This document shows, piece after piece, positions 17,659-26,767 of a DNA stretch of 64,000 nt. How positions within the stretch are numbered: the first letter of the stretch is position 1; every line of letters begins with the position of its first letter. Both the position numbers and the translations under genes were made by a program. The stretch lies in the NCBI GenBank assembly GCA_947039395.1, contig CAMQYS010000004.1:38459-102458 (forward strand), written 5' to 3'. Below the pieces are notes generated by a model. That model worked only from the letters and a program-made list of their open reading frames with translations, did no database searches and had not been told where the DNA came from. Source of the stretch: an uncultured Deferribacteraceae bacterium. GTDB lineage: Bacteria > Chrysiogenota > Deferribacteres > Deferribacterales > Mucispirillaceae.

Positions 17659-17787
17659 TTATTTAACCTCTTTGATGAATTGGATTTCTTCTTCTGTGAA
17701 GTTATAAAGTGAATAAATTATATTATCAATCCCTTGCTTCTCTTCTGTCATCTCATTATAAGTATCAAGTTGTTCCATCTTTTCCAT
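17659..17787 (-). CDS. 42-residue open frame resembling the C-terminal tail of a restriction-modification enzyme (remnant?)
   Basis: MEKMEQLDTYNEMTEEKQG, then IDNIIYSLYNFTEEEIQFIKEVK. The element ID-I-Y-LY--TEEEI-FI/V- is the usual last stretch of adenine-specific DNA methylase or type II restriction-modification proteins. Upstream, to about 17970, coding-like pieces in different frames (NIDDIVDMNINIEARM; CDYVDDCDYGDVEVL) suggest a decayed longer gene. The ATG at 17787 sits almost on top of GGGGAG; the ATG at 17778 is better spaced. It is followed two bases later by the pentapeptide-repeat gene, so it might now act mainly as a leader frame. Confidence 0.4.
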   Translation of the reverse strand: MEKMEQLDTYNEMTEEKQGIDNIIYSLYNFTEEEIQFIKEVK

Positions 17788-18153
17788 CTCCCCATCACTA
17801 TCTATAATTTTAACTCATCATCACATATATATATCTATTCAATCATCTATCACGCCATACCATATATCACTACGGTACACCTTATAACACTTCTACATCA
17901 CCATAATCGCAATCATCAACATAATCACATTCTAGCCTCTATGTTTATATTCATATCCACTATATCATCTATATTGAAATAACTCTATTAATTAATACTC
18001 CTCGATTTATACTCTAAAATCGCTATCAAACTACAATTATATATTGTTTTATTTCTTTTTTTCCTTGATATTTATAGTCTTATATTATAATCTGATATAT
18101 TAGCGTTTTATTCTCTAATAAACTATAATCACATTACAATATGCTGATTGTTA
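17788..18153. other. Gene-free or decayed stretch
   Basis: The minus strand holds broken coding-like pieces that may belong to the restriction-modification remnant, most clearly around 17900-17970. The plus strand has the leader of the class V aminotransferase gene. No RNA gene or strong hairpin was recognised. Confidence 0.5.
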
Positions 18154-18155
18154 AT

Positions 18156-18168
18156 GAGGTGTAATATT
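18156..18168 (+). promoter_or_regulatory. Ribosome binding site and putative ATT start of the SufS-like gene
   Basis: GAGG (18156-18159), TGTAAT, then ATT at 18166. The run AGGTGTAATAT is identical to that before the ATA start at 62151. An ATG at 18154 overlaps the site, so the start remains ambiguous. Confidence 0.5.
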
Positions 18169-19329
18169 ACTAAAAAAACTATATATATGGATAATGCTTC
18201 CTCTACCCATACTAAACCTGAAGAAGTATATAACGCAGTTAATGATTTTATGAAAACCGTTGCCGTGAGATCATCAAGATATTCGCACTCGCTATCGCTT
18301 AAATCTATGGAAATGATTACGCAAACTCGTAATAAAATTGCGAAAATGTTTAATGTTAAAGATCCTTCAAGAGTTATCTTTACTAATAACTGTACAACTG
18401 CGATTAACACAGTTTTATACGGTGTAATTAATGATGATGATAAAGTCGTTATATCATCACTAGAACATAACTCTATCATGCGTCCACTTGGAAGATTATA
18501 TATTGATAAAAATATAAAAATCGTTGAAACAGAGCATACCAATACTTATACAATCGACTTATTTGATCTATATAAAAAATCTCTCGGAGCTGAAATGGTT
18601 ATCGTAAGTCACGGAGATAATATTACTGGGGCTGTGAATAATATCACCGATATGGTTGATATAACTCATAAAAACGGTGCATATATTCTTGTTGATGCAT
18701 CTCAAACTGCTGGACTTATTAATATCGACGTTGACGGATCAGGTGTTGATTTTCTCGTGCTAAGCGGAAATAAAAACCTCTTCGCTCCACATGGTGTTGG
18801 GATTCTGATCTTAGGGAAAGATATCCAATCTAAAGATATTAGAACCATGATGCAGGGACGAACTGACGCTTTAGCTGAATTTGAAATCGAACCAGATATT
18901 ATTCCTGATAAATTCGAAATAGGTACGCTTAACTATCTATCTATTGCTGGACTGCAAGGGGCTTTAAAGTGGATTGAAACAAAAGGTATAGACTCAATAT
19001 ATTACCGTACTGAAACAATCAAAAACAAATTGTTAGAAGGTTTAAAAGTTTTAAATAATATAACTTTCTATCATACATTAGGCGATCTATCTACTAATAT
19101 ATTATCAATTAATATGAAAAATATTGCAGCTATAGATCTTGCAACATTACTTGATAAAAAATATGGTATAATTGTAGATGGTACATTACAGTCTAATCCT
19201 CGTGCACATAAATATCTTAATACATACCCAACAGGTGTGGTTAGGTTCTCGCCGAACGCCTATACAACTTTTAACGAAGTCGACGCTGTGATAGACGCCA
19301 TGAAAGAAATTAGTAATAGAGTGAAGTAA
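18166..19329 (+). CDS. SufS-like class V aminotransferase lacking the catalytic Cys, probable ATT start
   Basis: 387 residues if begun at ATT 18166, which has GAGG six bases upstream; an in-frame ATG at 18154 has no ribosome binding site of its own and overlaps that GAGG. The protein opens ITKKTIYMDNASSTHTKP, the standard cysteine desulfurase start. PLP-binding parts are clear: VSHGDNITGAVNNI, ILVDASQTAG and LSGNKNLFAPHGVGILILG with the Schiff-base Lys. Where SufS enzymes have GLHCAPLAH, this one reads TLQSNPRAH, so the persulfide Cys is replaced by Ser. The end TYPTGVVRFSPNAYTTFNEVD is family-typical. It may be a lyase or transferase other than a desulfurase. It stands alone, with a hairpin downstream. 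Confidence 0.75.
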   Translation: MTKKTIYMDNASSTHTKPEEVYNAVNDFMKTVAVRSSRYSHSLSLKSMEMITQTRNKIAKMFNVKDPSRVIFTNNCTTAINTVLYGVINDDDKVVISSLEHNSIMRPLGRLYIDKNIKIVETEHTNTYTIDLFDLYKKSLGAEMVIVSHGDNITGAVNNITDMVDITHKNGAYILVDASQTAGLINIDVDGSGVDFLVLSGNKNLFAPHGVGILILGKDIQSKDIRTMMQGRTDALAEFEIEPDIIPDKFEIGTLNYLSIAGLQGALKWIETKGIDSIYYRTETIKNKLLEGLKVLNNITFYHTLGDLSTNILSINMKNIAAIDLATLLDKKYGIIVDGTLQSNPRAHKYLNTYPTGVVRFSPNAYTTFNEVDAVIDAMKEISNRVK

Positions 19330-19666
19330 AACACAGACTAACTTGTTGTGTGAATATCGAAATTGTAAAAAATCGGAGTGGATGTTGTTATCATTACACT
19401 ACGATTATAGATATGATTATAAACTGATGTGATCGTACGATGAAAGATACAGTCTAGTAATAAAAATAATAATTAAGTGATATAAAAATATAAAGCTCAT
19501 GACATCTTTAATCATAAAGAGTTATGAGCTTATTTGTTATGGCTAAATAATAAGATTTAAAACTCCACATCTTTAATATGATTGAAGTTTTTTCTCTATA
19601 AAATATGTTATGTTAATTTTATCTATAACTATAATCTCACCAACTACCACAACCATAAAACTTATC
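19330..19666. other. Convergent intergenic region
   Basis: Between the ends of the SufS-like gene (+) and the repressor gene (-). It contains one strong hairpin at 19493-19531 and nothing else recognised. Confidence 0.6.
19493..19531. terminator. Bidirectional terminator hairpin
   Basis: AAGCTCAT (19493-19500) pairs with ATGAGCTT (19524-19531). The stem continues through GAC/GTT and TCTTT/AAAGA with a one-base bulge around an AATCAT loop. On the minus strand it is followed by TATATTTTTATAT. It separates two convergent genes. Confidence 0.65.
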
Positions 19667-20380
19667 CTACAGCTGACGCCATAATCCGACAACCTTACCG
19701 ATGATCGTTACTTTCTTCTGATCAATTATATACGTTTTGAAATTGGAATTGTCTGACTTTAATAAATATAAACCTTTATCTAAATAAAACTGTACTCGCT
19801 TAATTAAAATACCATCAATACCGATCTGTGCATCATTGATCTTTAATGCGTACAATGAATCATTAATAACCGTGTCAATCTCACTCCTAGACACAGTTAT
19901 ATAATCACCTTTCAAAAAATATGGCAACATATAGTCCGTCTTAACTCGAACTGAAAATGGTTTCTCACTCTCATTACTATATTGAAACGATGATTCAGAG
20001 ATACTATGCCATGCAATAATCTCTCCATCATTTATAACATCTCCTATATCACCCTCACCCTCATTTGTATCATACATCGGAATCCATGATAATCCAGCAA
20101 TACTATCTGGCTCATTAACAGAATTAACTAACGATGGCGATAGTAATAGAAACTTATTATCTGTATAACTGAACTCCTCACCCATTAAATAATTATACGA
20201 AATATTATATCGCTTAGAAATCCTCTGGATAACAGCAGCCTGTGGCATACACTTATTATGTATCCACTTGCTCACAGCAGATTTAGTTACCGCAACCTCT
20301 TCTGCTAGTTGAGTATAACTTATTTTACGAAGTTTTAAAACTCGTGCAAGCCTATCACCAAACTTTAATTCACTAGTCAA
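19667..20380 (-). CDS. cI/LexA-like repressor with degenerate S24 peptidase domain
   Basis: 237 residues from a TTG at 20380, with a TAA two codons before it and GAGAGAG upstream. The N-terminus is an HTH_3 domain (FGDRLARVLKLRKISYTQLAEEVAVTKSAVSKWIHNKCMPQ). The C-terminal half resembles the S24/LexA autopeptidase domain, but the usual GDSM-P---GD motif reads TDYMLPYFLKGD, with Tyr at the nucleophile Ser position. The Lys side, ILIKRVQ, is kept. It is probably a repressor that cannot cut itself after DNA damage. Such genes are often phage-derived, but no phage genes are near. Confidence 0.8.
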   Translation of the reverse strand: MTSELKFGDRLARVLKLRKISYTQLAEEVAVTKSAVSKWIHNKCMPQAAVIQRISKRYNISYNYLMGEEFSYTDNKFLLLSPSLVNSVNEPDSIAGLSWIPMYDTNEGEGDIGDVINDGEIIAWHSISESSFQYSNESEKPFSVRVKTDYMLPYFLKGDYITVSRSEIDTVINDSLYALKINDAQIGIDGILIKRVQFYLDKGLYLLKSDNSNFKTYIIDQKKVTIIGKVVGLWRQL

Positions 20381-20618
20381 TTTTTATCTCTCTCTTTGTA
20401 AATTATATTTGTACACTATCCATAATATAGCTTATTTTATAATATTGCAAGCTAAATTATTTACATGTAGTCAACTTTTTAATAAAAAATAGCTTTTGTA
20501 AACTTAAAGTCTATTATATATAAATATGCATATAATTTAAAGATGCTTATATGTGTAAGTTGATAAATAAATCTCATATATCTTAATATCAAGATTATAT
20601 AAACTATACAATCAAGAA

Positions 20619-21494
20619 TTATATAAGGTTTTGTATCTGTTCTTTAATCTTATCAATCTGAGATTTTGCATCTACCACAAATGTTATAATAGATGACTTC
20701 GTTGATTTTGATGCGATAGTATTAAACTCTCTATTAAGTTCTATAGATAAGAAATCTAGTTTCTTACCAACCTCTTCTTCTGTTTCAATAATATTTTTAA
20801 ATTGTGTGATATGAGAGTTAATTCTTACAATCTCTTCAGTTATATCAGCTTTCTCGCTATGTATAACTGCTTCTTGAATAAGTCTATCTTCAGATATATT
20901 TTCTAATTTAAGTAGATCAATTTTTGATTTCAATCTATCAATCCATAAATTATATACATCATCTTTACTACCCTCTATGCTATTAGTTATCTCTGATATT
21001 GTATTTAACCTATTTTTTATATCATCAATTAAAACCTTACCTTCTGACATACGCATAACGTTTAGATCTTCTATCGCTTTAAGGAGAGAGTCCTCAATAA
21101 TTGGCTCAATATGTTCGGTAGCTGTTTCATCGTATTTAAATGATATTAAATCTGGTAGTTTAAGGTAATCTTGTAGACCTATTTCTGTAGATATATTAGC
21201 CTCTGATTTTAATGTATACATTAGCTCTTTATATTTTTTTAATAGATCGATATTAAGCTCTGGTAAACGTTCTATTTTTTTCAGTTCAAGTTCTATACGT
21301 ACATCTACCTTTCCACGTTTAATTTTTTCTTGAATAAGTTTTCTATATTTAAGATCATTTTCCAATAAAGTTTTAGGTGTTTTGATAGATATATCACAAT
21401 ACTTACTATTAATAGATCTAATTGTAACTGTAACATCAATATCATCTAACAATAAGCTATACTTACCAAAACCAGTCATACTTTTAATATTCAT
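20619..21494 (-). CDS. yicC: YicC-family endoribonuclease
   Basis: 291 residues. The start MNIKSMTGFGKYSLLLDDIDVTVTIRSINSKYCDI is the YicC signature (MTGFG, SVN-R-LD-like). The C-terminal DUF1732 segment has EIVRINSHITQFKNIIETEEEVGKKLDFLSIELNREFNTIASKS. YicC proteins are conserved stress-associated endoribonucleases of the cytoplasm. Start ATG has TTGGAG upstream. The gene is divergent from the slipin gene. Confidence 0.92.
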   Translation of the reverse strand: MNIKSMTGFGKYSLLLDDIDVTVTIRSINSKYCDISIKTPKTLLENDLKYRKLIQEKIKRGKVDVRIELELKKIERLPELNIDLLKKYKELMYTLKSEANISTEIGLQDYLKLPDLISFKYDETATEHIEPIIEDSLLKAIEDLNVMRMSEGKVLIDDIKNRLNTISEITNSIEGSKDDVYNLWIDRLKSKIDLLKLENISEDRLIQEAVIHSEKADITEEIVRINSHITQFKNIIETEEEVGKKLDFLSIELNREFNTIASKSTKSSIITFVVDAKSQIDKIKEQIQNLI

Positions 21495-21661
21495 AAAATC
21501 TACTCCAATAATTATATATAGTGAGTAACATTATGATAAATATATATAATAAAATCAATATCAAATATCCAATTAGATACTTCAAACCTATGATAACTCT
21601 CTTGCATTTTAGATACGTATATGATAGTGTGGGGAATAACATGTTTTATGGGAGAAAGAGA

Positions 21662-22438
21662 ATGAATACACTTCAAATTATCAATCCATCAATGATAACT
21701 GTTTTATTTATAGTTATCGGTATCGGGATTGTGTTTCTTAAAATGGTTAGAATTTTAAACGAATTCGAGAGAGCTGTTGTTTTTAGACTTGGTAGATATG
21801 TTGGAATTAGAGGGCCTGGACTAATTATTCTTATCCCTTTTATCGAGAAAATGGTTCGTGTTAATATGAGGACAATCGTTATGGATGTACCTCCACAAGA
21901 TATTATCACTAAGGATAACGTATCTCTTAAAGTTAATGCTGTTGTTTACTTTAGAATAATTACACCTGAAAAATCTATTCTTGAAGTGGAAAATGTTGAA
22001 TATGCTACAAGTCAGATATCGCAAACCACATTACGTAGTATTATCGGACAGTTTGAGCTAGATGATATTTTATCTCAAAGGGATAAAATTAATATGGAGA
22101 TGCAAACAGTTATTGATAAGCAAACTGATCCATGGGGTGTTAAAATCTCTGCAGTTGAGATCAAACATATAGACCTACCTCTTGAAATGCAAAAGGCAAT
22201 GAGTCGTCAAGCTGAAGCTGAAAGAGAGAGAAGAGCAAGAATTATTGCAGCTGAAGGTGAGTTTGAAGCTTCTACTAAATTAGCTGAAGCATCTAAAATT
22301 ATGGATAAAAATCCTGCAACATTACAGTTACGTTATCTACAAACTTTATCAGAAATAGGTGCAAAAAATGGTACTTCAACTATAATACCATTTCCTGTTG
22401 ATCTGATTAAAGCGGTTCTAGGTAAAGATAGTAAATAA
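21662..22438 (+). CDS. Slipin / stomatin-like SPFH protein
   Basis: 258 residues from the ATG at 21662, which has GGGAGAAAGAG upstream; earlier in-frame starts from 21521 lack support and add an unlike sequence. One N-terminal membrane segment ([16 protein letters not shown]) is followed by the SPFH domain: [93 protein letters not shown] coiled coil rich in Ala/Glu/Arg ([25 protein letters not shown]) ends in the usual PFPVDLIK. Slipins form membrane microdomains. No NfeD partner is adjacent. A clear terminator follows. Confidence 0.92.
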   Translation: MNTLQIINPSMITVLFIVIGIGIVFLKMVRILNEFERAVVFRLGRYVGIRGPGLIILIPFIEKMVRVNMRTIVMDVPPQDIITKDNVSLKVNAVVYFRIITPEKSILEVENVEYATSQISQTTLRSIIGQFELDDILSQRDKINMEMQTVIDKQTDPWGVKISAVEIKHIDLPLEMQKAMSRQAEAERERRARIIAAEGEFEASTKLAEASKIMDKNPATLQLRYLQTLSEIGAKNGTSTIIPFPVDLIKAVLGKDSK

Positions 22439-22456
22439 TTATAACTTTTCATATAT

Positions 22457-22499
22457 ATAGCAGAAGGTATCTAATATTGATATTTTCTGCTATTTTTTT
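22457..22499 (+). terminator. Intrinsic terminator after the slipin gene
   Basis: ATAGCAGAA (22457-22465) pairs with TTCTGCTAT (22485-22493), with TATC/GATA inside, followed by a run of T. A classic Rho-independent terminator. Confidence 0.85.
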
Positions 22500-22523
22500 A
22501 TTACTTAAAATAAAGGCAGCTAA

Positions 22524-24656
22524 ATGATAAACATTAACGAAATATTAGTAAAAGAATTTAATAGAAAAAATCACGAGATAGATAGTTTGATAAAACTTCA
22601 TCAAGAAGGTAATACTGTACCATTCATAGCAAGATATAGAAAAGAGATGACTGGAGCTATGGATGAAACTGTTATACGTGATATTATTGAACGATATGAA
22701 TATCTAGTTAGTCTTGAAAAACGAAAAGAAGATATTATAAAAAATATTGATGAAAAAGGTAAATTAACAGATCAACTAAAGAAAATTATAATCAATGCTA
22801 AAACTCTAACAGAGTTAGAAGATATTTATGCTCCTTATAAATCTAAACGTAAAACTAAAGCTGATATTGCAAAAGAAGCAGGCGTTGAACCTCTTGCTAT
22901 ATATATAAAGTCAACTGCTGATCTAACTTATATCGATGATGAAGCTGTTAAATATATTAATGATGTAGTTCTTGATATTAAAACGGCAATTGATATGGCA
23001 AGAGATATTTTAACTGAAGATATATCACATACTATTACAGTTAAAAATAGATTAAGAGAGTTATATTTTGAAACAGCTATAATATCTTCTAAAAAACATG
23101 CTGAAAATAAAGAAGAGAGAAGTAGTTATGAGAACTATTATGAGTTCGATCAAAAAGTAGCCATAATCCCTCCTCATAGAATTTTAGCCATATTTAGAGG
23201 AGAGAAAGATAACGCTTTAAAAGTAAAAATAGTAATAGATGATGAATTAGCAATTAATGCGATATCAACCATACTCTATAATACAACATTTGAGCAAAAT
23301 GAACACGTTGAAAGAGCTATCTCAAGAGCATATAAATCATTCTTATCTCCATCAATTGAATTAGAGTTACGATCTGAATTAAAATCTAATGCTGAACTTA
23401 GAGCTATTAATGTTTTCTCTGAAAACCTTGCTGCACTACTATTAACACCAACAATTAAAGGTAGAAGAATTATCGGTATAGATCCTGCATTTAGAACTGG
23501 TTGTAAATATGCTGCAATAGATGATACTGGAAAATTATTAAGTTATGGAGTTATATACCCTACTCAACCTGTATCTAATTATGAAGGCAGTAAAGAGGTT
23601 ATATTAAGCACAATTAAAAAATATAACCTTAATACAGTTGCAATAGGAAACGGAACAGCATCGAGAGAAACAGAAGAATTTATAGCTAAAATAATAAGTG
23701 AAGAAGGTTTAACTATTGATTATACAATAGTTAATGAAGCAGGAGCATCAGTATATTCTGCAAGTGAGATTGCAAAAGCAGAATTTCCTGATATAGATCT
23801 AACATTTCGTGGAGCGATATCAATTGCAAGAAGAGTTATTGATCCGTTATCTGAACTTGTAAAAATTGAACCTAAATCTATAGGTGTTGGAATGTATCAA
23901 CATGACGTTTCTGCTAAAAAATTAGATAAATCATTGAAGACAGTTGTTGAAACAGTTGTTAACTCTGTTGGTGTTAATCTAAATACTGCATCAACATCGC
24001 TATTAAAATATATTGCTGGGTTAAACACTACTATCGCGGAAAATATTATAAAATTTAGAGAGAAGAAAGGTAGATTTACAAAACGTTCTGAACTGCTTGA
24101 TATACCAGGACTTGGCGAGTCTATCTATCGTCAATGTGCAGGATTTTTAAAAATATATGATGGTGAAGAGAAACTTGATAAAATATTTATCCATCCTGAA
24201 AGCTATGAAGCAACATATAAACTTTTAAATAAACTAGGTATTGATATAGATAATGCTAATACGATTAGATCAAAATTAAAAGATGTAAAAAAAGAAGAAA
24301 TCTTAAGTGAGTTAGGCATAGGTGCATTCACATTTGATGACATAATAGCAAACTTAGAGAAACCTGATAGAGATATTAGAGATAATGTTGATCCGATAAT
24401 TTTTAAGAATGGAATTATATCACTTGAAGATATTGAGATCGGAAGTAAGTTAAATGGTAAAATTACAAATATAGTTGATTTTGGTGCATTTGTTGATGTT
24501 GGACTTAAAAATGATGGTTTAATTCATCTATCACAACTATCTGATAAGTTTATCAAAAGTCCATCAGAAGTTGTTAAGGTAGGAGATAATGTGAAGGTAA
24601 AAGTTCTAGAGATAGATAAGAATAGAAATCGTGTTTCACTCTCAATGAAAAGTTAA
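22524..24656 (+). CDS. tex: Tex-like RNA-binding transcription accessory protein
   Basis: 710 residues. Tex N-terminal helical region (EGNTVPFIARYRKEMTGAMDE, TELEDIYAPYK) is followed by the YqgF/RNase H-like domain (GIDPAFRTGCKYAAIDDTGKLL). Helix-hairpin-helix segments come next (VGVNLNTASTSLLKYIAGLNTTIAENIIKFREKKGRFTKRSELLDIPGLG), and a C-terminal S1 domain ends the protein (GSKLNGKITNIVDFGAFVDVGLKNDGLIHLSQLSDKF). Tex binds nucleic acids and affects transcription and stress survival. Start ATG has AAGG upstream. Confidence 0.95.
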   Translation: MININEILVKEFNRKNHEIDSLIKLHQEGNTVPFIARYRKEMTGAMDETVIRDIIERYEYLVSLEKRKEDIIKNIDEKGKLTDQLKKIIINAKTLTELEDIYAPYKSKRKTKADIAKEAGVEPLAIYIKSTADLTYIDDEAVKYINDVVLDIKTAIDMARDILTEDISHTITVKNRLRELYFETAIISSKKHAENKEERSSYENYYEFDQKVAIIPPHRILAIFRGEKDNALKVKIVIDDELAINAISTILYNTTFEQNEHVERAISRAYKSFLSPSIELELRSELKSNAELRAINVFSENLAALLLTPTIKGRRIIGIDPAFRTGCKYAAIDDTGKLLSYGVIYPTQPVSNYEGSKEVILSTIKKYNLNTVAIGNGTASRETEEFIAKIISEEGLTIDYTIVNEAGASVYSASEIAKAEFPDIDLTFRGAISIARRVIDPLSELVKIEPKSIGVGMYQHDVSAKKLDKSLKTVVETVVNSVGVNLNTASTSLLKYIAGLNTTIAENIIKFREKKGRFTKRSELLDIPGLGESIYRQCAGFLKIYDGEEKLDKIFIHPESYEATYKLLNKLGIDIDNANTIRSKLKDVKKEEILSELGIGAFTFDDIIANLEKPDRDIRDNVDPIIFKNGIISLEDIEIGSKLNGKITNIVDFGAFVDVGLKNDGLIHLSQLSDKFIKSPSEVVKVGDNVKVKVLEIDKNRNRVSLSMKS

Positions 24657-25040
24657 CTTTAAACTTGAGAAGCTAGTAGGTTTTGTTGAGATAATGAAAA
24701 TAAGCTGGACTACTATACTTAGTTATAAAGTTTATTAGCTTGATCTGTTTAAATCTATCTATTTGAGATTAGATTATCTATACCTTGATTAAAAGATCAT
24801 TGAAAGTTTATTAGCTTGATCTGTTTAAATCTATCTATTTGAGATTAAATTATCTACACCTTGATTAAAAGATCATTGCTTGTATATTTACAGAACTGTT
24901 ACTTATTAGACGATTGACTTGCTTAAGATTACTTAGTTAAAATAGCTAAAATTATAGTACCATATTTAATCAAAATAAATTTATTACTAATAAAAATTCA
25001 TTACATTAATTTATTTTTACTAAAACTCACTTTACTACAA
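24657..25040. other. Convergent intergenic region with repeat
   Basis: Between tex (+) and proC (-). It holds the 76-base tandem duplication and AT-rich filler. No open frame or RNA gene is recognised. Confidence 0.6.
24727..24878. repeat. Tandem duplication of a 76-base unit
   Basis: Copies 24727-24802 and 24803-24878, both starting AAAGTTTATTAGCTTGATCT and ending AAAAGATCATTG, differing at about two bases. It looks like a recent slippage or recombination duplication in non-coding DNA. Confidence 0.93.
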
Positions 25041-25853
25041 TCAAACTTTTCTCTCCATAGAAAAACTTTTCTCTATAACGGTTTTAATAGCAGTAGATAT
25101 ATCAGATAGTACCTCTCTCTCTTTTAAAACTTTTAACCCCTCAATCGTTGTTCCACCAGGAGATGTAACTTTACTAACAAGAGTGTCTGAATCAATATCT
25201 GAATAATCTCGCATAAACATCGCCGATCCTATCATCGTATCTATAACCATATTTAATGCTGTAGTTCTATCCATTCCATAATCAACACCTACGCTTGCTA
25301 TCGCATCAATTATTAAAAATATATATGCTGGAGATGATCCTGATAAACCTGTAGAAATATTTATTAATCTCTCTTCAGCAACATGATACACCTCTCCTAT
25401 AGATTTAAAAATCATATCTACAATATCTCTACTCTCATCAGTTGTATTATCTGAATATGATATTGATACTACACCTCTAGATATAGTAGAAGGAATATTA
25501 GGCATCACTCTTGCAACTTGAATACCTGCATCTAAATTGTTTACAAAATAATCATGTGTTATCCCTGCAAGCACAGAGATCAATACTTTGTTGTTATACT
25601 TTTTTAAAAAAGGTATTAAGCTATCAATATCTTTAGGCTTTACTGCAAAAAGAATAATATCTGATTTTTCAATAAGTTCCTCTACCTCCATTACAGGAGT
25701 TTTATACTTATTATAAAAATGATTAGCTTTATCAATATCACGATTATTTAACAGAAGATTATTAGATGAAACTATACCTTTACTCATTAAGCCATCTATA
25801 ATAGCTCCACCCATATTTCCAGTACCGATAATACCTATTTTATTTGATATCAT
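25041..25853 (-). CDS. proC: Pyrroline-5-carboxylate reductase
   Basis: 270 residues from the ATG at 25853, with GGAG (25860-25863) six bases upstream; the ATG at 25865 would contain that site. The NAD(P)-binding N-terminus is IGIIGTGNMGGAIIDGL. Further family marks are FAVKPKDID, ISVLAGIT, ARVMPNIPSTISRGV, LSGSSPAYIFLIIDAI and VTSPGGTTIEGLKVL. It makes the last step of proline synthesis in the cytoplasm. First of several minus-strand housekeeping genes in this stretch, 58 bases from the hydrolase. Confidence 0.95.
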   Translation of the reverse strand: MISNKIGIIGTGNMGGAIIDGLMSKGIVSSNNLLLNNRDIDKANHFYNKYKTPVMEVEELIEKSDIILFAVKPKDIDSLIPFLKKYNNKVLISVLAGITHDYFVNNLDAGIQVARVMPNIPSTISRGVVSISYSDNTTDESRDIVDMIFKSIGEVYHVAEERLINISTGLSGSSPAYIFLIIDAIASVGVDYGMDRTTALNMVIDTMIGSAMFMRDYSDIDSDTLVSKVTSPGGTTIEGLKVLKEREVLSDISTAIKTVIEKSFSMERKV

Positions 25854-25911
25854 TTTAAACTCCATTACATTATGTCATAATCTAAAGTTAATCGCCTTAC
25901 GATGATCATAC

Positions 25912-26736
25912 TTATATCATATCAACTACCATAGTAATTGTCTTGCTATGATCACGTTCTATTATAGCATGATCTATCTCATAAACCTCGTTTGATAAAT
26001 ACAGTAGTGAATATTTATAGTTGCCATACTCTTTAGCAAAATATTTATTAAAATATTCATCAACTGCTTTCACCGATACCATCACATCTTCATTACCTAT
26101 AACACAAAGTAAATCATATTTATAATTTATTTCTAAGTTCTGAATAAACTCTTGAAGTAATCTTAATTGATTTAAAGATTTAAAAGTTGTACAACGTACT
26201 TCATTCTCAAGTGTATATTTACGATCAGATTTAATATGTATTTTAAAGTTAAAATAATGAAAGTATTTTAAAAGTGGAAAACGCTTATCTTTTGTTTTAA
26301 ATGCAGGAGAAAAAAGCATTACCTTATCAACTTTATTATAATTAGCAACAAGCAACGCAAGAAGAGCACCAGCTGATTCGCCAATTACAATAATCTTTTC
26401 ACACGCCTTAGATATCGCCAAATAACCATACTTTAGTGAGTTATACCAATCTATGTAACTCGCTGTATTAAGATAGTTTGCATCAAGCCCATGTCCTGCA
26501 ACAAGCGTTGCATACACAGTATATCCTTTCTTTTCAATAGCCTTACATAATGGAATGTAATTTTCAGGAGTTGCTGTATATCCATGAATAAGCAAAACAC
26601 CAATTTTAGATTTACTATCTTTAAAGTAAGGTAGTTTTTTTGGATTTTGTATACCATTTTTAATAGCTATATCTCTATCCATTATATAGTAATCATGTGA
26701 TGAATAGTTGCAATCTTTAGTAAAAGTATCTATCAT
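25912..26736 (-). CDS. Alpha/beta hydrolase, esterase/monoacylglycerol-lipase type
   Basis: 274 residues. VLLIHGYTATPENYIPLCKAIEKKGYTVYATLVAGHG is the oxyanion/HG motif region of Est/YvaK-like serine carboxylesterases. IIVIGESAGALLALLVA holds the nucleophile Ser in GESAG. The acid is likely in CVIGNEDVMVS, and the catalytic His in EIDHAIIERDHS. No signal peptide, so cytoplasmic. The exact substrate is unknown; lipids or short esters are typical. It lies between the MBL-fold gene and proC. Confidence 0.82.
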   Translation of the reverse strand: MIDTFTKDCNYSSHDYYIMDRDIAIKNGIQNPKKLPYFKDSKSKIGVLLIHGYTATPENYIPLCKAIEKKGYTVYATLVAGHGLDANYLNTASYIDWYNSLKYGYLAISKACEKIIVIGESAGALLALLVANYNKVDKVMLFSPAFKTKDKRFPLLKYFHYFNFKIHIKSDRKYTLENEVRCTTFKSLNQLRLLQEFIQNLEINYKYDLLCVIGNEDVMVSVKAVDEYFNKYFAKEYGNYKYSLLYLSNEVYEIDHAIIERDHSKTITMVVDMI

Positions 26737-26767
26737 AGATCACCGTTTAATAATTATTTAACACAAT

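Noticed and set aside
18129..18542. Minus-strand open frame of 137 codons opposite the SufS-like gene
   Set aside because: It lies wholly against a clear plus-strand protein family and shows no known motif.
19667..20380. Prophage boundary marked by the cI-like repressor
   Set aside because: No integrase, terminase or structural gene and no attachment repeats are seen nearby.
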